From: Enterobacteriaceae bacterium
Lineage (GTDB): Bacteria; Pseudomonadota; Gammaproteobacteria; Enterobacterales; Enterobacteriaceae
DNA length: 64,000 bases
Direction: 5' to 3'
Assembly: GCA_902363335.1 (NCBI GenBank)
Contig: CABIZV010000003.1
Location: 1-64,000, forward strand
How positions within the stretch are numbered: the first letter of the stretch is position 1; each line of letters starts with the position of its first letter. Below are positions 27,466 through 35,571 of this stretch, piece by piece. Both the position numbers and the translations under genes were made by a program. Under the pieces are notes generated by a model. The model worked only from the letters and a program-made list of their open reading frames with translations. It ran no database searches and was not told where the DNA came from.

Positions 27466-29643
27466 TTATTCCTTGTTCAGGAAATCTCCGGTTCTAAAGC
27501 TGCCATCCGGGTTGCGTTCCAGCGGCTGCGGTAACGTCAGTGACTGGAAGTCATCGGCCCGTAGCTCCTTGCCTTCTTTATTCACGCTTTTTCCCTTCTC
27601 GATAAAGTAGTTGGTTGCGTCTACGTTACCGACCACCGCGTCGTCGTATTTCCCAGGTTTGCTGCGCAGTGAGATGTTGTCAGTGAACACCCCTTGCGTA
27701 GAAGCATCGCCATAAGGGCTTGGGCGGAAGATGAAGTTAAAGCGCTGATTATCAACGGCGACGTTGTTAACCACCACCACCTTGCCCGGATTAAAGTTAT
27801 CGGTGAATCCGTCCAGATGATTACCCACTGCGATGCTATTGCGGATTTCATGGGCAACCGGCTGGCCTTCGCCACCTAACTTGAAGCCATTACTGGTGTT
27901 GTCACGGGCGATCGAGTTCTCAATGACCACCACGCCATTTGCGCCATCTTCAATTTTGTTGAACAGATCAAATCCATCGTCGATATTGTTGTGGGAGTAG
28001 CAGCCTTCAAGGCGGTTACCCTCACCCACGCGCATCTTCACGGCAAAGCCGTCGGCATTGATCTTACCCGGATCTTCGTTACCGTAGGACTCCGCATTTA
28101 CAACGCGGTTATAGCTTGCCCACAGTGGGCGACCGATCTTATCCGCAGAAGAGATCTGAATACCGGTATCATCGTTACGATAGGCCACTATGTTTTCAAT
28201 GAGATTATGGCTACCCTGAATTCGCAGGCTTTTATCCGTGATCTCAATTCCCCGGAGAGTCCAGTAGTGCGCGTCCAGCAGCATACCGTGAATAACCGCT
28301 TTGCCTTGTGCCTCCAGCGTCTTACGAGCCTTATCGAGCCCGCTGGCTGAGAGAGGAATATCGGTTTTCGGGTAGTCCCCGGCGGCCAGCACAATCTTAC
28401 CGCCCGGAGGCACTAGAGCGATGGCTGTGGTTAAATCCAGCGGCGCTTCCAGCGTACCTTTGGCTTTAGCTTTACCGGTGGGTGAGGCATAAAGCGTACT
28501 GGCCGTGACGTTTTTCACCTGACTCACGTTCAGCGATTGTTCCACCGGCGCAAGGTCTTTACCGCTGGTGGGGTTAAAGGTGATTTTGAACGCATTACTC
28601 TCTTTAAGCGTGGTGGGCAGGGTAAACATCTCACCGGCTTTCACCGATTTATTCTCCCCGATCACCACTTCATTTTGCCGTACCGTAAACAGGCCGTCGT
28701 AGTTGGCACGCGCCTGCAACGTATACTCCGCGGCCAGACTCTGACTCCCCGAGGCAACCTGCATCACTACCGGCCAGGATTTTGCGACGAACGGCTTTGA
28801 AGCAACCGTTTCGGCAGGTGAGGTGTTGAGTGATGCATCGCTGACGGTGATTTTTGCATTACGTGAGGCAAAGAATCCTACGTAATACTGTTTTTTGTCC
28901 TGTACCGAGATAAGGTCTGCATGCGGCACTTGCTGAGTGACCCACTTTTCGCTGCCCACCGGGGCCCAGGCGGTGATGAATCCGTTATTGGTGCGTTCAA
29001 GTTTTAGACGGAAGGCCGGAGATTGATGGAGGTCGACGCCCTCTTTATAACTCACCTTCTTAATTTCAGAACCGGCGTTTCCCCAGGGTTGGGTAATGCC
29101 ATTACGAGAGATGGCCAGCATCTTCACGCGGTAATCATCTTTTTTATCCTGAGTGATAATGGCATTCATCACCATATTGGATGCCGCGGGAAACTCTTCA
29201 TAACCCTCTTTAAGAGGTTCCATGCGCGGCACGCCAATAATATCGCGCACCAGTAGCCCCGCTCCTTCCTGAGCCGCAGGTTTGGCACCGTTTTCCGGGC
29301 CGAACTGGTCAACGGTGACGGTGGCGGTCAGCACAAAGTTCTTATCACTCGGCAACGTGGTGTAGAAGAACGTCAGGCCATCATGCGAGTTTGCTATTTT
29401 TCCCCCGCGGCTTTCAATAGTGATAGGTTGACTAAGATCGGCCACATCGGTTGTGGTCAGCGTCTTACCATCAATGGTGACGTTGTTAACACCGACTTTC
29501 TCCGGCAGGACGTTTGAGGAGAAGTTGACGTCGGTGGATTGCCCGAAGGCGATAGCCTTCCATTGCTGGGCGGTCTCAGCCTGCGCTGAGAATGAAAATG
29601 CTGCGCTACAAAGGGTAAGGGCCAGAGGTATCTTATTGTTCAT
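27466..29643 (-). CDS. pelX: Secreted PL9-family pectate/exopolygalacturonate lyase (PelX-like)
   Basis: A 725-residue exported enzyme predicted to cleave polygalacturonate by beta-elimination. The signal peptide ends AQA at about residue 22. About 25-370 is a beta-rich N-terminal region. The right-handed parallel beta-helix runs from about 380 onward and holds the PL9 active-site set: NADGFAVK (about 530-537) and NIDDGFDLFNK (about 553-563) supply calcium-binding aspartates, and NGFKLGG (about 583-589) supplies the catalytic lysine. The layout matches Dickeya PelX and Pel9A. KdgR-like boxes lie upstream. No oligogalacturonate porin or lyase genes are near, so they would have to be elsewhere. 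Ribosome site CAGGAAG lies 6 bases before the ATG. Confidence 0.88.
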   Translation of the reverse strand: MNNKIPLALTLCSAAFSFSAQAETAQQWKAIAFGQSTDVNFSSNVLPEKVGVNNVTIDGKTLTTTDVADLSQPITIESRGGKIANSHDGLTFFYTTLPSDKNFVLTATVTVDQFGPENGAKPAAQEGAGLLVRDIIGVPRMEPLKEGYEEFPAASNMVMNAIITQDKKDDYRVKMLAISRNGITQPWGNAGSEIKKVSYKEGVDLHQSPAFRLKLERTNNGFITAWAPVGSEKWVTQQVPHADLISVQDKKQYYVGFFASRNAKITVSDASLNTSPAETVASKPFVAKSWPVVMQVASGSQSLAAEYTLQARANYDGLFTVRQNEVVIGENKSVKAGEMFTLPTTLKESNAFKITFNPTSGKDLAPVEQSLNVSQVKNVTASTLYASPTGKAKAKGTLEAPLDLTTAIALVPPGGKIVLAAGDYPKTDIPLSASGLDKARKTLEAQGKAVIHGMLLDAHYWTLRGIEITDKSLRIQGSHNLIENIVAYRNDDTGIQISSADKIGRPLWASYNRVVNAESYGNEDPGKINADGFAVKMRVGEGNRLEGCYSHNNIDDGFDLFNKIEDGANGVVVIENSIARDNTSNGFKLGGEGQPVAHEIRNSIAVGNHLDGFTDNFNPGKVVVVNNVAVDNQRFNFIFRPSPYGDASTQGVFTDNISLRSKPGKYDDAVVGNVDATNYFIEKGKSVNKEGKELRADDFQSLTLPQPLERNPDGSFRTGDFLNKE

Positions 29644-29683
29644 ATTATCTTCCTGAATGGTTTATCGATGCGATTATCACCAA

Positions 29684-29702
29684 ATCAAAACGTTGTTTCT
29701 TT
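29684..29702. promoter_or_regulatory. KdgR-like box, lyase-proximal
   Basis: ATCAAAACGTTGTTTCTTT matches 16 of 19 positions of the KdgR consensus AATRAAAYRYNRTTTYATT, as I remember it. It lies 41 bp upstream of the lyase start, where a repressor would block transcription. A NagC or Mlc site serving glmU is an alternative reading. Confidence 0.55.
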
Positions 29703-29725
29703 TTTGTACGTCACAATAATGAGTA

Positions 29726-29745
29726 AATAAAACGCTGTTTTGATT
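29726..29745. promoter_or_regulatory. KdgR-like box, distal
   Basis: AATAAAACGCTGTTTTGATT matches the first 16 positions of the same consensus without a mismatch. It starts exactly 42 bp from the first box, about four helical turns, and sits in the 334-bp divergent region shared with glmU. Confidence 0.58.
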
Positions 29746-29977
29746 TATGGTTTTTCTTTATTCAGGTGGTAAAAAAACAATATAAGCAGTGAGATAGCCT
29801 GCAATCCGGCGTTCCAGCTGATTTCTTACAAGACAAATGGATTTGATATGGACGAAAATAGGGGCAGAAACGTCAATGTTGAACGTTTTATCAGCAAGCC
29901 ATTTCATGGCGAAAAATATGTAGAATTTTCAACGTTAACCGGGTTTACTTCATCCTTAATCTACAGACAGGATACCT

Positions 29978-31348
29978 ATGTCTAACCGTACTATGAGCGT
30001 TGTGATCCTTGCCGCTGGCAAAGGCACGCGTATGTATTCCGATCTTCCTAAAGTGCTGCACACCCTGGCCGGTAAGCCAATGGTGCAGCATGTCATTGAT
30101 GCCGCTAATCATGTTGGCGCAACCCAGGTGCATCTGGTGTACGGCCACGGCGGTGATTTACTCAAGCAAACCTTAACAGATGACAATCTGAACTGGGTGC
30201 TACAGGCAGAACAGCTGGGTACGGGTCATGCTATGCAACAGGCCGCCCCGTTCTTTGCTGATGATGAAGATATCCTGATGCTGTACGGCGACGTTCCGCT
30301 GATCTCCGTTGAAACGCTGCAGCGTCTGCGTGATGCCAAACCGCAGGGCGGTATTGGTCTCCTGACAGTCGTGCTATCCGATCCAAGCGGCTACGGCCGA
30401 ATCACTCGCGAAAACGGTAAAGTGACCGGCATCGTCGAGCATAAAGATGCCACCGATGAACAGCGTCTGATCCCGGAAATAAACACCGGCATCCTGATTG
30501 CTAACGGCGCGGATTTGAAGCGCTGGCTGGCGAAACTGAACAACGACAACGCGCAGGGCGAGTTCTATATCACCGATATTATCGCCATGGCCTATCAGGA
30601 AGGCCGCGAGATTGCCGCAGTGCATCCGGCGCGTATCAGCGAAACCGACGGTGTGAATAACCGCCTTCAACTGGCGCGTCTTGAGCGTATTTACCAGTCA
30701 GAGCAGGCGGAAAAACTGCTGCTGGCAGGCGTGATGCTGCGTGACCCGGCGCGTTTTGATCTGCGCGGTACGCTGTCTCACGGGCGCGATGTTGAAATTG
30801 ATACTAACGTTATCCTTGAAGGCAATGTCGTACTTGGCCATCGCGTGAAAATTGGTGCTGGCTGCGTTATCAAAAACGCCACCATCGGCGATGACTGTGA
30901 AATCAGCCCGTACAGCGTAGTGGAAGATGCTCATCTCGAAGCTGCCTGCACCATTGGGCCGTTCGCGCGCTTACGTCCTGGCGCTGAGCTGCTGGAAGGG
31001 GCACACGTCGGTAACTTTGTCGAAATGAAAAAAGCGCGTCTGGGCAAAGGCTCAAAAGCTGGTCATCTGACCTACCTGGGCGATGCGGAAATTGGCGATA
31101 ACGTGAATATCGGCGCAGGAACCGTCACCTGCAATTACGACGGTGCCAACAAGTTTAAAACCATTATCGGTGATGACGTATTCGTGGGATCAGATTCCCA
31201 ACTGGTGGCCCCGGTGACCATTGGAAAAGGCGTCACCATTGCCGCAGGGACCACGGTTACCCGCGACGTGGCCGACAATGAGCTAGTCTTAAGCCGCGTA
31301 CCGCAGGTACACAAACAAGGCTGGCAGCGCCCGGTGAAGAAAAAATAA
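29978..31348 (+). CDS. glmU: Bifunctional GlcNAc-1-phosphate uridylyltransferase / glucosamine-1-phosphate acetyltransferase GlmU
   Basis: Makes UDP-GlcNAc for peptidoglycan and lipopolysaccharide in two steps: acetylation of GlcN-1-P, then uridylyl transfer. It has 456 residues. The N-terminal Rossmann-like domain (about 1-229) carries LAAGKGTRMYSDLPKVLH. The C-terminal left-handed beta-helix (about 250-456) carries hexapeptide repeats and the acetyl-transfer histidine in GHLTYLGDAEIG. First gene of glmUS. In E. coli NagC regulates it from upstream sites. Confidence 0.98.
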   Translation: MSNRTMSVVILAAGKGTRMYSDLPKVLHTLAGKPMVQHVIDAANHVGATQVHLVYGHGGDLLKQTLTDDNLNWVLQAEQLGTGHAMQQAAPFFADDEDILMLYGDVPLISVETLQRLRDAKPQGGIGLLTVVLSDPSGYGRITRENGKVTGIVEHKDATDEQRLIPEINTGILIANGADLKRWLAKLNNDNAQGEFYITDIIAMAYQEGREIAAVHPARISETDGVNNRLQLARLERIYQSEQAEKLLLAGVMLRDPARFDLRGTLSHGRDVEIDTNVILEGNVVLGHRVKIGAGCVIKNATIGDDCEISPYSVVEDAHLEAACTIGPFARLRPGAELLEGAHVGNFVEMKKARLGKGSKAGHLTYLGDAEIGDNVNIGAGTVTCNYDGANKFKTIIGDDVFVGSDSQLVAPVTIGKGVTIAAGTTVTRDVADNELVLSRVPQVHKQGWQRPVKKK

Positions 31349-31363
31349 TTCGCGATTATTCGC

Positions 31364-31586
31364 GTAGGCCTGATAAGGCGTAGCCGCCATCAGGCAAACA
31401 AAGGGCGAGGCGATAACATAATCTCCCGCCCATTATTCGTGTAGGCCTGATAAGGCATAGCCGCCATCAGGCAAACAGCAGGTGAGGCGATAACATAATC
31501 TCCCGCCCATTGTTTGTGTAGGCCTGATAAGGCATAGCCGCCATCAGGCAAACAACGGGCGAGGCGATAACATAATCTCCCGCCCA
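31364..31586. repeat. Three tandem copies of a 77-bp REP-containing unit in the glmU-glmS gap
   Basis: Copies start at 31364, 31441 and 31518, exactly 77 bp apart; the last is recognisable to 31586. Each contains the palindrome GCCTGATAAGGC(A/G)TAGCCGCCATCAGGC followed by GAGGCGATAACATAATCTCC and a CGCCCA tail. The copies differ at few positions, so the amplification looks recent. The array lies within the glmUS transcript. Confidence 0.95.
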
Positions 31587-31690
31587 AAAGGCAGTACCTA
31601 TAAAAATAACCCCACTCTCTACAAGGCTCGGGGCGCCCGGTAACGGGCAACAGGTTGACCGACAACGCGTAAAAATCGGAACTAAAAACT

Positions 31691-33520
31691 ATGTGTGGAA
31701 TTGTTGGCGCAGTCGCGCAACGTGATGTAGCTGAAATCCTTCTCGAAGGTCTTCGTCGTCTGGAATACCGTGGTTATGATTCTGCGGGCCTGGCAGTCGT
31801 GGATGCACAAGGTCATATGACTCGCCTGCGTCGCCTCGGCAAAGTCCAGATGCTGTCACAGGCGGCGGCGGAACACCCGCTGTCTGGCGGCACCGGTATT
31901 GCCCACACCCGTTGGGCGACCCACGGTGAACCTTCGGAAACTAATGCACATCCGCATGTTAGTGACTACATTGCGGTCGTGCACAACGGCATCATTGAAA
32001 ACCACGAACCGCTGCGGGAAATGCTTCAGGCGCGTGGCTATGTCTTTGTATCAGCCACCGACACCGAAGTGATTGCTCACCTCGTGCACTGGGAGCTGGA
32101 ACAAGGCGGCACGCTCCGCGAAGCCGTACTACGTGCTATCCCGCAGTTACGCGGTGCGTACGGCACGGTGATTATGGACTCTCGCGATCCGAGCACCTTG
32201 CTGGCTGCCCGTTCCGGTAGCCCGCTAGTTATTGGCCTGGGCATGGGTGAAAACTTTATCGCCTCCGACCAGCTGGCGCTGCTGCCGGTCACTCGTCGCT
32301 TTATCTTCCTTGAAGAGGGCGATATCGCGGAAATCACTCGCCGTACGGTGGAGATTTTCGATAAGACCGGTGCGGAAGTGAAGCGCCAGGAGATCGAATC
32401 GAACCTGCAATATGACGCGGGCGATAAAGGTATCTATCGCCACTATATGCAAAAAGAGATCTACGAGCAGCCAAATGCGATTAAGAACACCTTAACCGGA
32501 CGTATCAACCACGGTGAGGTGGATTTAAGCGAGCTGGGGCCGCAGGCCGATGCGTTGCTGGCGAAAGTTGAGCATATCCAGATTATCGCCTGTGGGACGT
32601 CTTATAACTCGGGCATGGTCGCGCGCTATTGGTTTGAGTCGCTGGCCGGTATGCCGTGTGATGTTGAGATTGCCTCGGAATTCCGTTATCGCAAATCCGC
32701 AGTTCGCCCTAACAGTCTGGTCATTACCCTTTCCCAGTCTGGCGAAACGGCAGATACTCTGGCGGGCTTACGTCTGGCGAAAGAGTTGGGCTATCTGGGC
32801 TCGCTGGCGGTATGTAACGTGGCCGGTTCATCGCTGGTGCGTGAATCTGATCTGGCGATTATGACCAAAGCAGGCGCGGAAATCGGCGTTGCCTCAACCA
32901 AAGCCTTTACCACTCAGCTGACCGTCTTACTGCTGCTGGTGGCAAAAATGGCGCGGCTCAAAGGTGCTGATATCGCGGTTGAGCAGGAGATCGTGCATGC
33001 GCTTCAGGCACTGCCAAGTCGTATTGAGCAGGTGCTGTCTGAGGACAAACGTATTGAAGCACTGGCGGAAGATTTCTCCGACAAGCATCACGCGCTGTTC
33101 CTCGGGCGTGGCGATCAGTACCCGATAGCGTTAGAAGGGGCGCTGAAGCTTAAAGAAATCTCCTACATCCACGCAGAAGCTTACGCTGCGGGTGAGCTGA
33201 AACACGGCCCGCTGGCGCTGATTGACGCGGATATGCCGGTTATTGTGGTCGCTCCGAACAACGAGCTATTGGAAAAACTGAAATCCAATATCGAGGAAGT
33301 TCGCGCGCGCGGCGGTGAGCTGTATGTGTTTGCCGACAGAGATGCTGCATTCACCAACAGCGATAACATGCACATCATTGAGATGCCGCATGTGGAAGAG
33401 GTGATTGCACCTATCTTCTACACGGTTCCATTGCAGTTGCTGTCCTATCACGTGGCGTTGATTAAAGGTACGGACGTCGACCAACCGCGTAACCTGGCGA
33501 AATCGGTAACCGTTGAATAG
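31691..33520 (+). CDS. glmS: Glutamine-fructose-6-phosphate aminotransferase GlmS
   Basis: Makes glucosamine 6-phosphate from fructose 6-phosphate and glutamine, the entry step of amino-sugar synthesis. It has 609 residues. Cys2 of MCGIVGAV is the glutaminase nucleophile (domain about 1-240). Two SIS isomerase domains follow (about 290-430 and 460-600), with ACGTSYNSG, SQSGETADT and the C-terminal LAKSVTVE. In E. coli the small RNA GlmZ activates translation; here the 105-bp leader after the repeat array still contains a hairpin-forming GGGCGCCCGGTAACGGGC stretch and could serve the same role. Confidence 0.98.
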   Translation: MCGIVGAVAQRDVAEILLEGLRRLEYRGYDSAGLAVVDAQGHMTRLRRLGKVQMLSQAAAEHPLSGGTGIAHTRWATHGEPSETNAHPHVSDYIAVVHNGIIENHEPLREMLQARGYVFVSATDTEVIAHLVHWELEQGGTLREAVLRAIPQLRGAYGTVIMDSRDPSTLLAARSGSPLVIGLGMGENFIASDQLALLPVTRRFIFLEEGDIAEITRRTVEIFDKTGAEVKRQEIESNLQYDAGDKGIYRHYMQKEIYEQPNAIKNTLTGRINHGEVDLSELGPQADALLAKVEHIQIIACGTSYNSGMVARYWFESLAGMPCDVEIASEFRYRKSAVRPNSLVITLSQSGETADTLAGLRLAKELGYLGSLAVCNVAGSSLVRESDLAIMTKAGAEIGVASTKAFTTQLTVLLLLVAKMARLKGADIAVEQEIVHALQALPSRIEQVLSEDKRIEALAEDFSDKHHALFLGRGDQYPIALEGALKLKEISYIHAEAYAAGELKHGPLALIDADMPVIVVAPNNELLEKLKSNIEEVRARGGELYVFADRDAAFTNSDNMHIIEMPHVEEVIAPIFYTVPLQLLSYHVALIKGTDVDQPRNLAKSVTVE

Positions 33521-33538
33521 GTTATCTTATCAATAATC

Positions 33539-33570
33539 AGGGGCTGCCAGATGGCGGCCCCTTATCGTTT
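33539..33570 (+). terminator. glmS terminator
   Basis: A 9-10-bp stem (AGGGGCTGCC / GGCGGCCCCT with one T-G pair) and an AGAT loop, followed by a T-rich stretch. It lies 19 bp after the glmS stop, near where Tn7 inserts in relatives. No Tn7 ends are seen here. Confidence 0.85.
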
Positions 33571-34190
33571 TGCCCACTGCGGCGGTTTTTTAAGACTTTT
33601 ATATATAAAAATCCTCAATTTCATATTGGAATCATATTTATTATTTAAATGTAATTCCGCGAACATTGATGTTTTCATTAAACGCCCTATAAACATCACT
33701 CAAATTTATACTTCTTTTGTTTTGAATGTTTTCAATATATGTATTTGAATTTATTTATACGTCTTTGGTGTTTTTTGTTATATTAATTGATTGAATTGTT
33801 CTCTGTATGTTCTGAAAAAAAGTTGTGTGGGTTATATTATTACCGAACGTGACCCTAGCGTTAATTTATTGCGTGTTTGTTATATTGCTCCCCGGGTAAA
33901 TTTATTCCGAAAAATAGCTTATATTTTTATCTTTAATGTTAATTGTATTAGTATAGAGAAAAATAACGCCCTCGCGAATTAATTTTTTTAAATTTAAAAA
34001 ATTAACCTTGCGGACATTTATTGGATTTCAGAATTAAATTTTATTTCTTGTAACCAAACCTTTCCTTCCTGTATTATCCCGCTGGCTTTAATTGGAGCGT
34101 GTCCTCTTATTACATATTATTGAATGTATGCAATTTCGTATACAGGAATACTAATGTGTAAATATTAAAATATTATTTATTGATATGAAT
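33571..34190. other. AT-rich upstream region of the fimbrial operon
   Basis: About 620 bp of very AT-rich DNA with no convincing gene; two short open frames (65 and 63 codons) lack ribosome sites. Such regions usually hold H-NS-silenced fimbrial promoters. No invertible element with obvious inverted repeats was found by eye. Confidence 0.65.
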
Positions 34191-34200
34191 GGAGTCTATA

Positions 34201-34770
34201 ATGAAAGGAAAATTCACGACCATTGCTTTGGCATTGACCTCGTGCCTCGTCGCCGGTCAGGCTTTAGCAGAAGACAGTACCGTGCATTTTCGTGGAGAAA
34301 TTATTGACAGTGCCTGTGAAGTGACGCCCGATACTCAAGATCAGAACGTCAACCTGGGTAAAGTGAATAAAACAGCATTCAGTGGTGTTGGTAGCACTGC
34401 TGCACCGACTGCATTCCAGATTGATTTGATCAATTGTCCGGCAACTTATACCAAAGCTGCTATACGTTTTGATGGTACAGAAGCCGCCGGTAGCAATGGC
34501 GATTTAGCGATTGGCAATCCTGCAACAGCCTCTACGCCTGGTGACTACACCGGTGCTGGTGATGCTGCAACGGCAACAGGCGTTGCGATTCGCATTTATA
34601 ACCGCAGCGATAACTCTCAGGTAGAGCTGTATAAAGATTCTGCTTACAGTGATATTACTGCCGGTAAGGTCTCCATGAAGTTTATGGCTCGCTATATTGC
34701 AACAGCAGCAGCCGTAACGCCAGGTACCGCCAATGCTGATTCGCAATTTACCGTTGAATACCAGAAATAA
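34201..34770 (+). CDS. Fimbrial major subunit (chaperone-usher pilin)
   Basis: A 189-residue exported pilin. The signal peptide ends ALA before EDSTVHF (about residue 23). The mature part has the type 1 pilin pattern: an early cysteine in IDSACEVTP, a second in INCPAT forming the disulphide, and the C-terminal beta-zipper ending FTVEYQK with the penultimate tyrosine. The ATG at 34201 is used because GGAG lies 6 bases before it; an in-frame ATG lies four codons earlier. First gene of a subunit-chaperone-usher-adhesin operon at the glmS-pstS site, where Lpf2 of E. coli O157 and Stg of S. Typhi are found. Confidence 0.9.
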   Translation: MKGKFTTIALALTSCLVAGQALAEDSTVHFRGEIIDSACEVTPDTQDQNVNLGKVNKTAFSGVGSTAAPTAFQIDLINCPATYTKAAIRFDGTEAAGSNGDLAIGNPATASTPGDYTGAGDAATATGVAIRIYNRSDNSQVELYKDSAYSDITAGKVSMKFMARYIATAAAVTPGTANADSQFTVEYQK

Positions 34771-34790
34771 ATAAGACCTTTTACCTTAAT

Positions 34791-34845
34791 TAATGACGCT
34801 CATCATTATCAATTTTCCGGGAGATAACGATAGGCGTCATTTTAA
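34791..34845 (+). terminator. Long intercistronic hairpin after the major pilin gene
   Basis: Outer arms AATGACGC / GCGTCATT and inner arms ATCATTATC / GATAACGAT (one mismatch) form an extended stem around an AATTTTCCGGGA loop. It lies between the pilin and chaperone genes. It would lower downstream expression or protect the pilin message, giving excess pilin over chaperone and usher. Confidence 0.7.
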
Positions 34846-34863
34846 TCATTCTGAGATAATTGT

Positions 34864-35550
34864 ATGTTTGTACGTTTACTCAAGGTTTGTTTTCTTATTG
34901 TCTTGGGTATCTATACCCCGATGGCTGTTTCTGGAATTGTGGTAGGCGGAACGCGTGTTATCTATGCGAGTGATAAGCCTGATACCACGATTTCTATCTA
35001 CAACAAAGAGACGCAACTTCCTTACCTGATTCAATCCTGGGTTGACCCATTTAGTAAGGAAGATAAAACTAAGTCGCCGTTTACGGTCATTCCGCCAGTT
35101 TCGCGAATTGAAGCGGGACAGGAAAAGATATTACGTATTGTCAAAACGACGGGGGAGTTGCCGAAAGATCGTGAATCTGTTTTTTGGTTGAATATTAAAA
35201 ACATTCCCCCTTCTGGCGCTAGTGATGGGGCTGGCACGCTTGAGATTGCGATAAAAACGCGTATCAAACTGTTCTGGCGTCCGTCCTCGATTAAGATTGT
35301 ACCGGAGCAGGCCTACAAACAAATAAAATGGCAGTTGCAAGGTAATACCTTAGTGATGGAAAACCCTACGCCTATCCACGTTAACATAATGGACGTCTCT
35401 ATTGGTGGCAAAGATATTCCACTTAATATGATTAAGCCGTTTGAAACATTAACATTGCCAATACCTAAAGGCGCGGCAGGGCACGAATTGGTTTGGCGTT
35501 ATATTAATGATTACGGTGCGATTAGCGAACCGATTAAACAAGCGCTTTGA
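34864..35550 (+). CDS. Periplasmic fimbrial chaperone
   Basis: A 228-residue PapD-like chaperone with a signal peptide of about 22 residues ending AVS or SG. It has two immunoglobulin-like domains. The N-terminal domain carries the subunit-binding G1 strand in PPVSRIEAGQEKILRIV and the conserved FWLNIKNIPP. It would complete pilin folds and deliver them to the usher encoded next. Confidence 0.92.
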   Translation: MFVRLLKVCFLIVLGIYTPMAVSGIVVGGTRVIYASDKPDTTISIYNKETQLPYLIQSWVDPFSKEDKTKSPFTVIPPVSRIEAGQEKILRIVKTTGELPKDRESVFWLNIKNIPPSGASDGAGTLEIAIKTRIKLFWRPSSIKIVPEQAYKQIKWQLQGNTLVMENPTPIHVNIMDVSIGGKDIPLNMIKPFETLTLPIPKGAAGHELVWRYINDYGAISEPIKQAL

Positions 35551-35571
35551 TTGCCTGATAAGGATATCTGT

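Noticed and set aside
31390..31665. 91-codon frame with internal repeats in the glmU-glmS gap
   Set aside because: It is only the translation of the 77-bp tandem repeat (77 is not a multiple of three, so the frame shifts in each unit); no ribosome site.
33490..33570. Tn7-type insertion at the glmS end
   Set aside because: The glmS end is the normal Tn7 target, but no Tn7 end repeats or tns genes are visible; the fimbrial operon appears unrelated to Tn7.
33551..33982. Two 63-65-codon frames before the fimbrial operon
   Set aside because: Very AT-rich, no ribosome sites, amino-acid content of random AT-rich DNA. A regulator gene would be larger.
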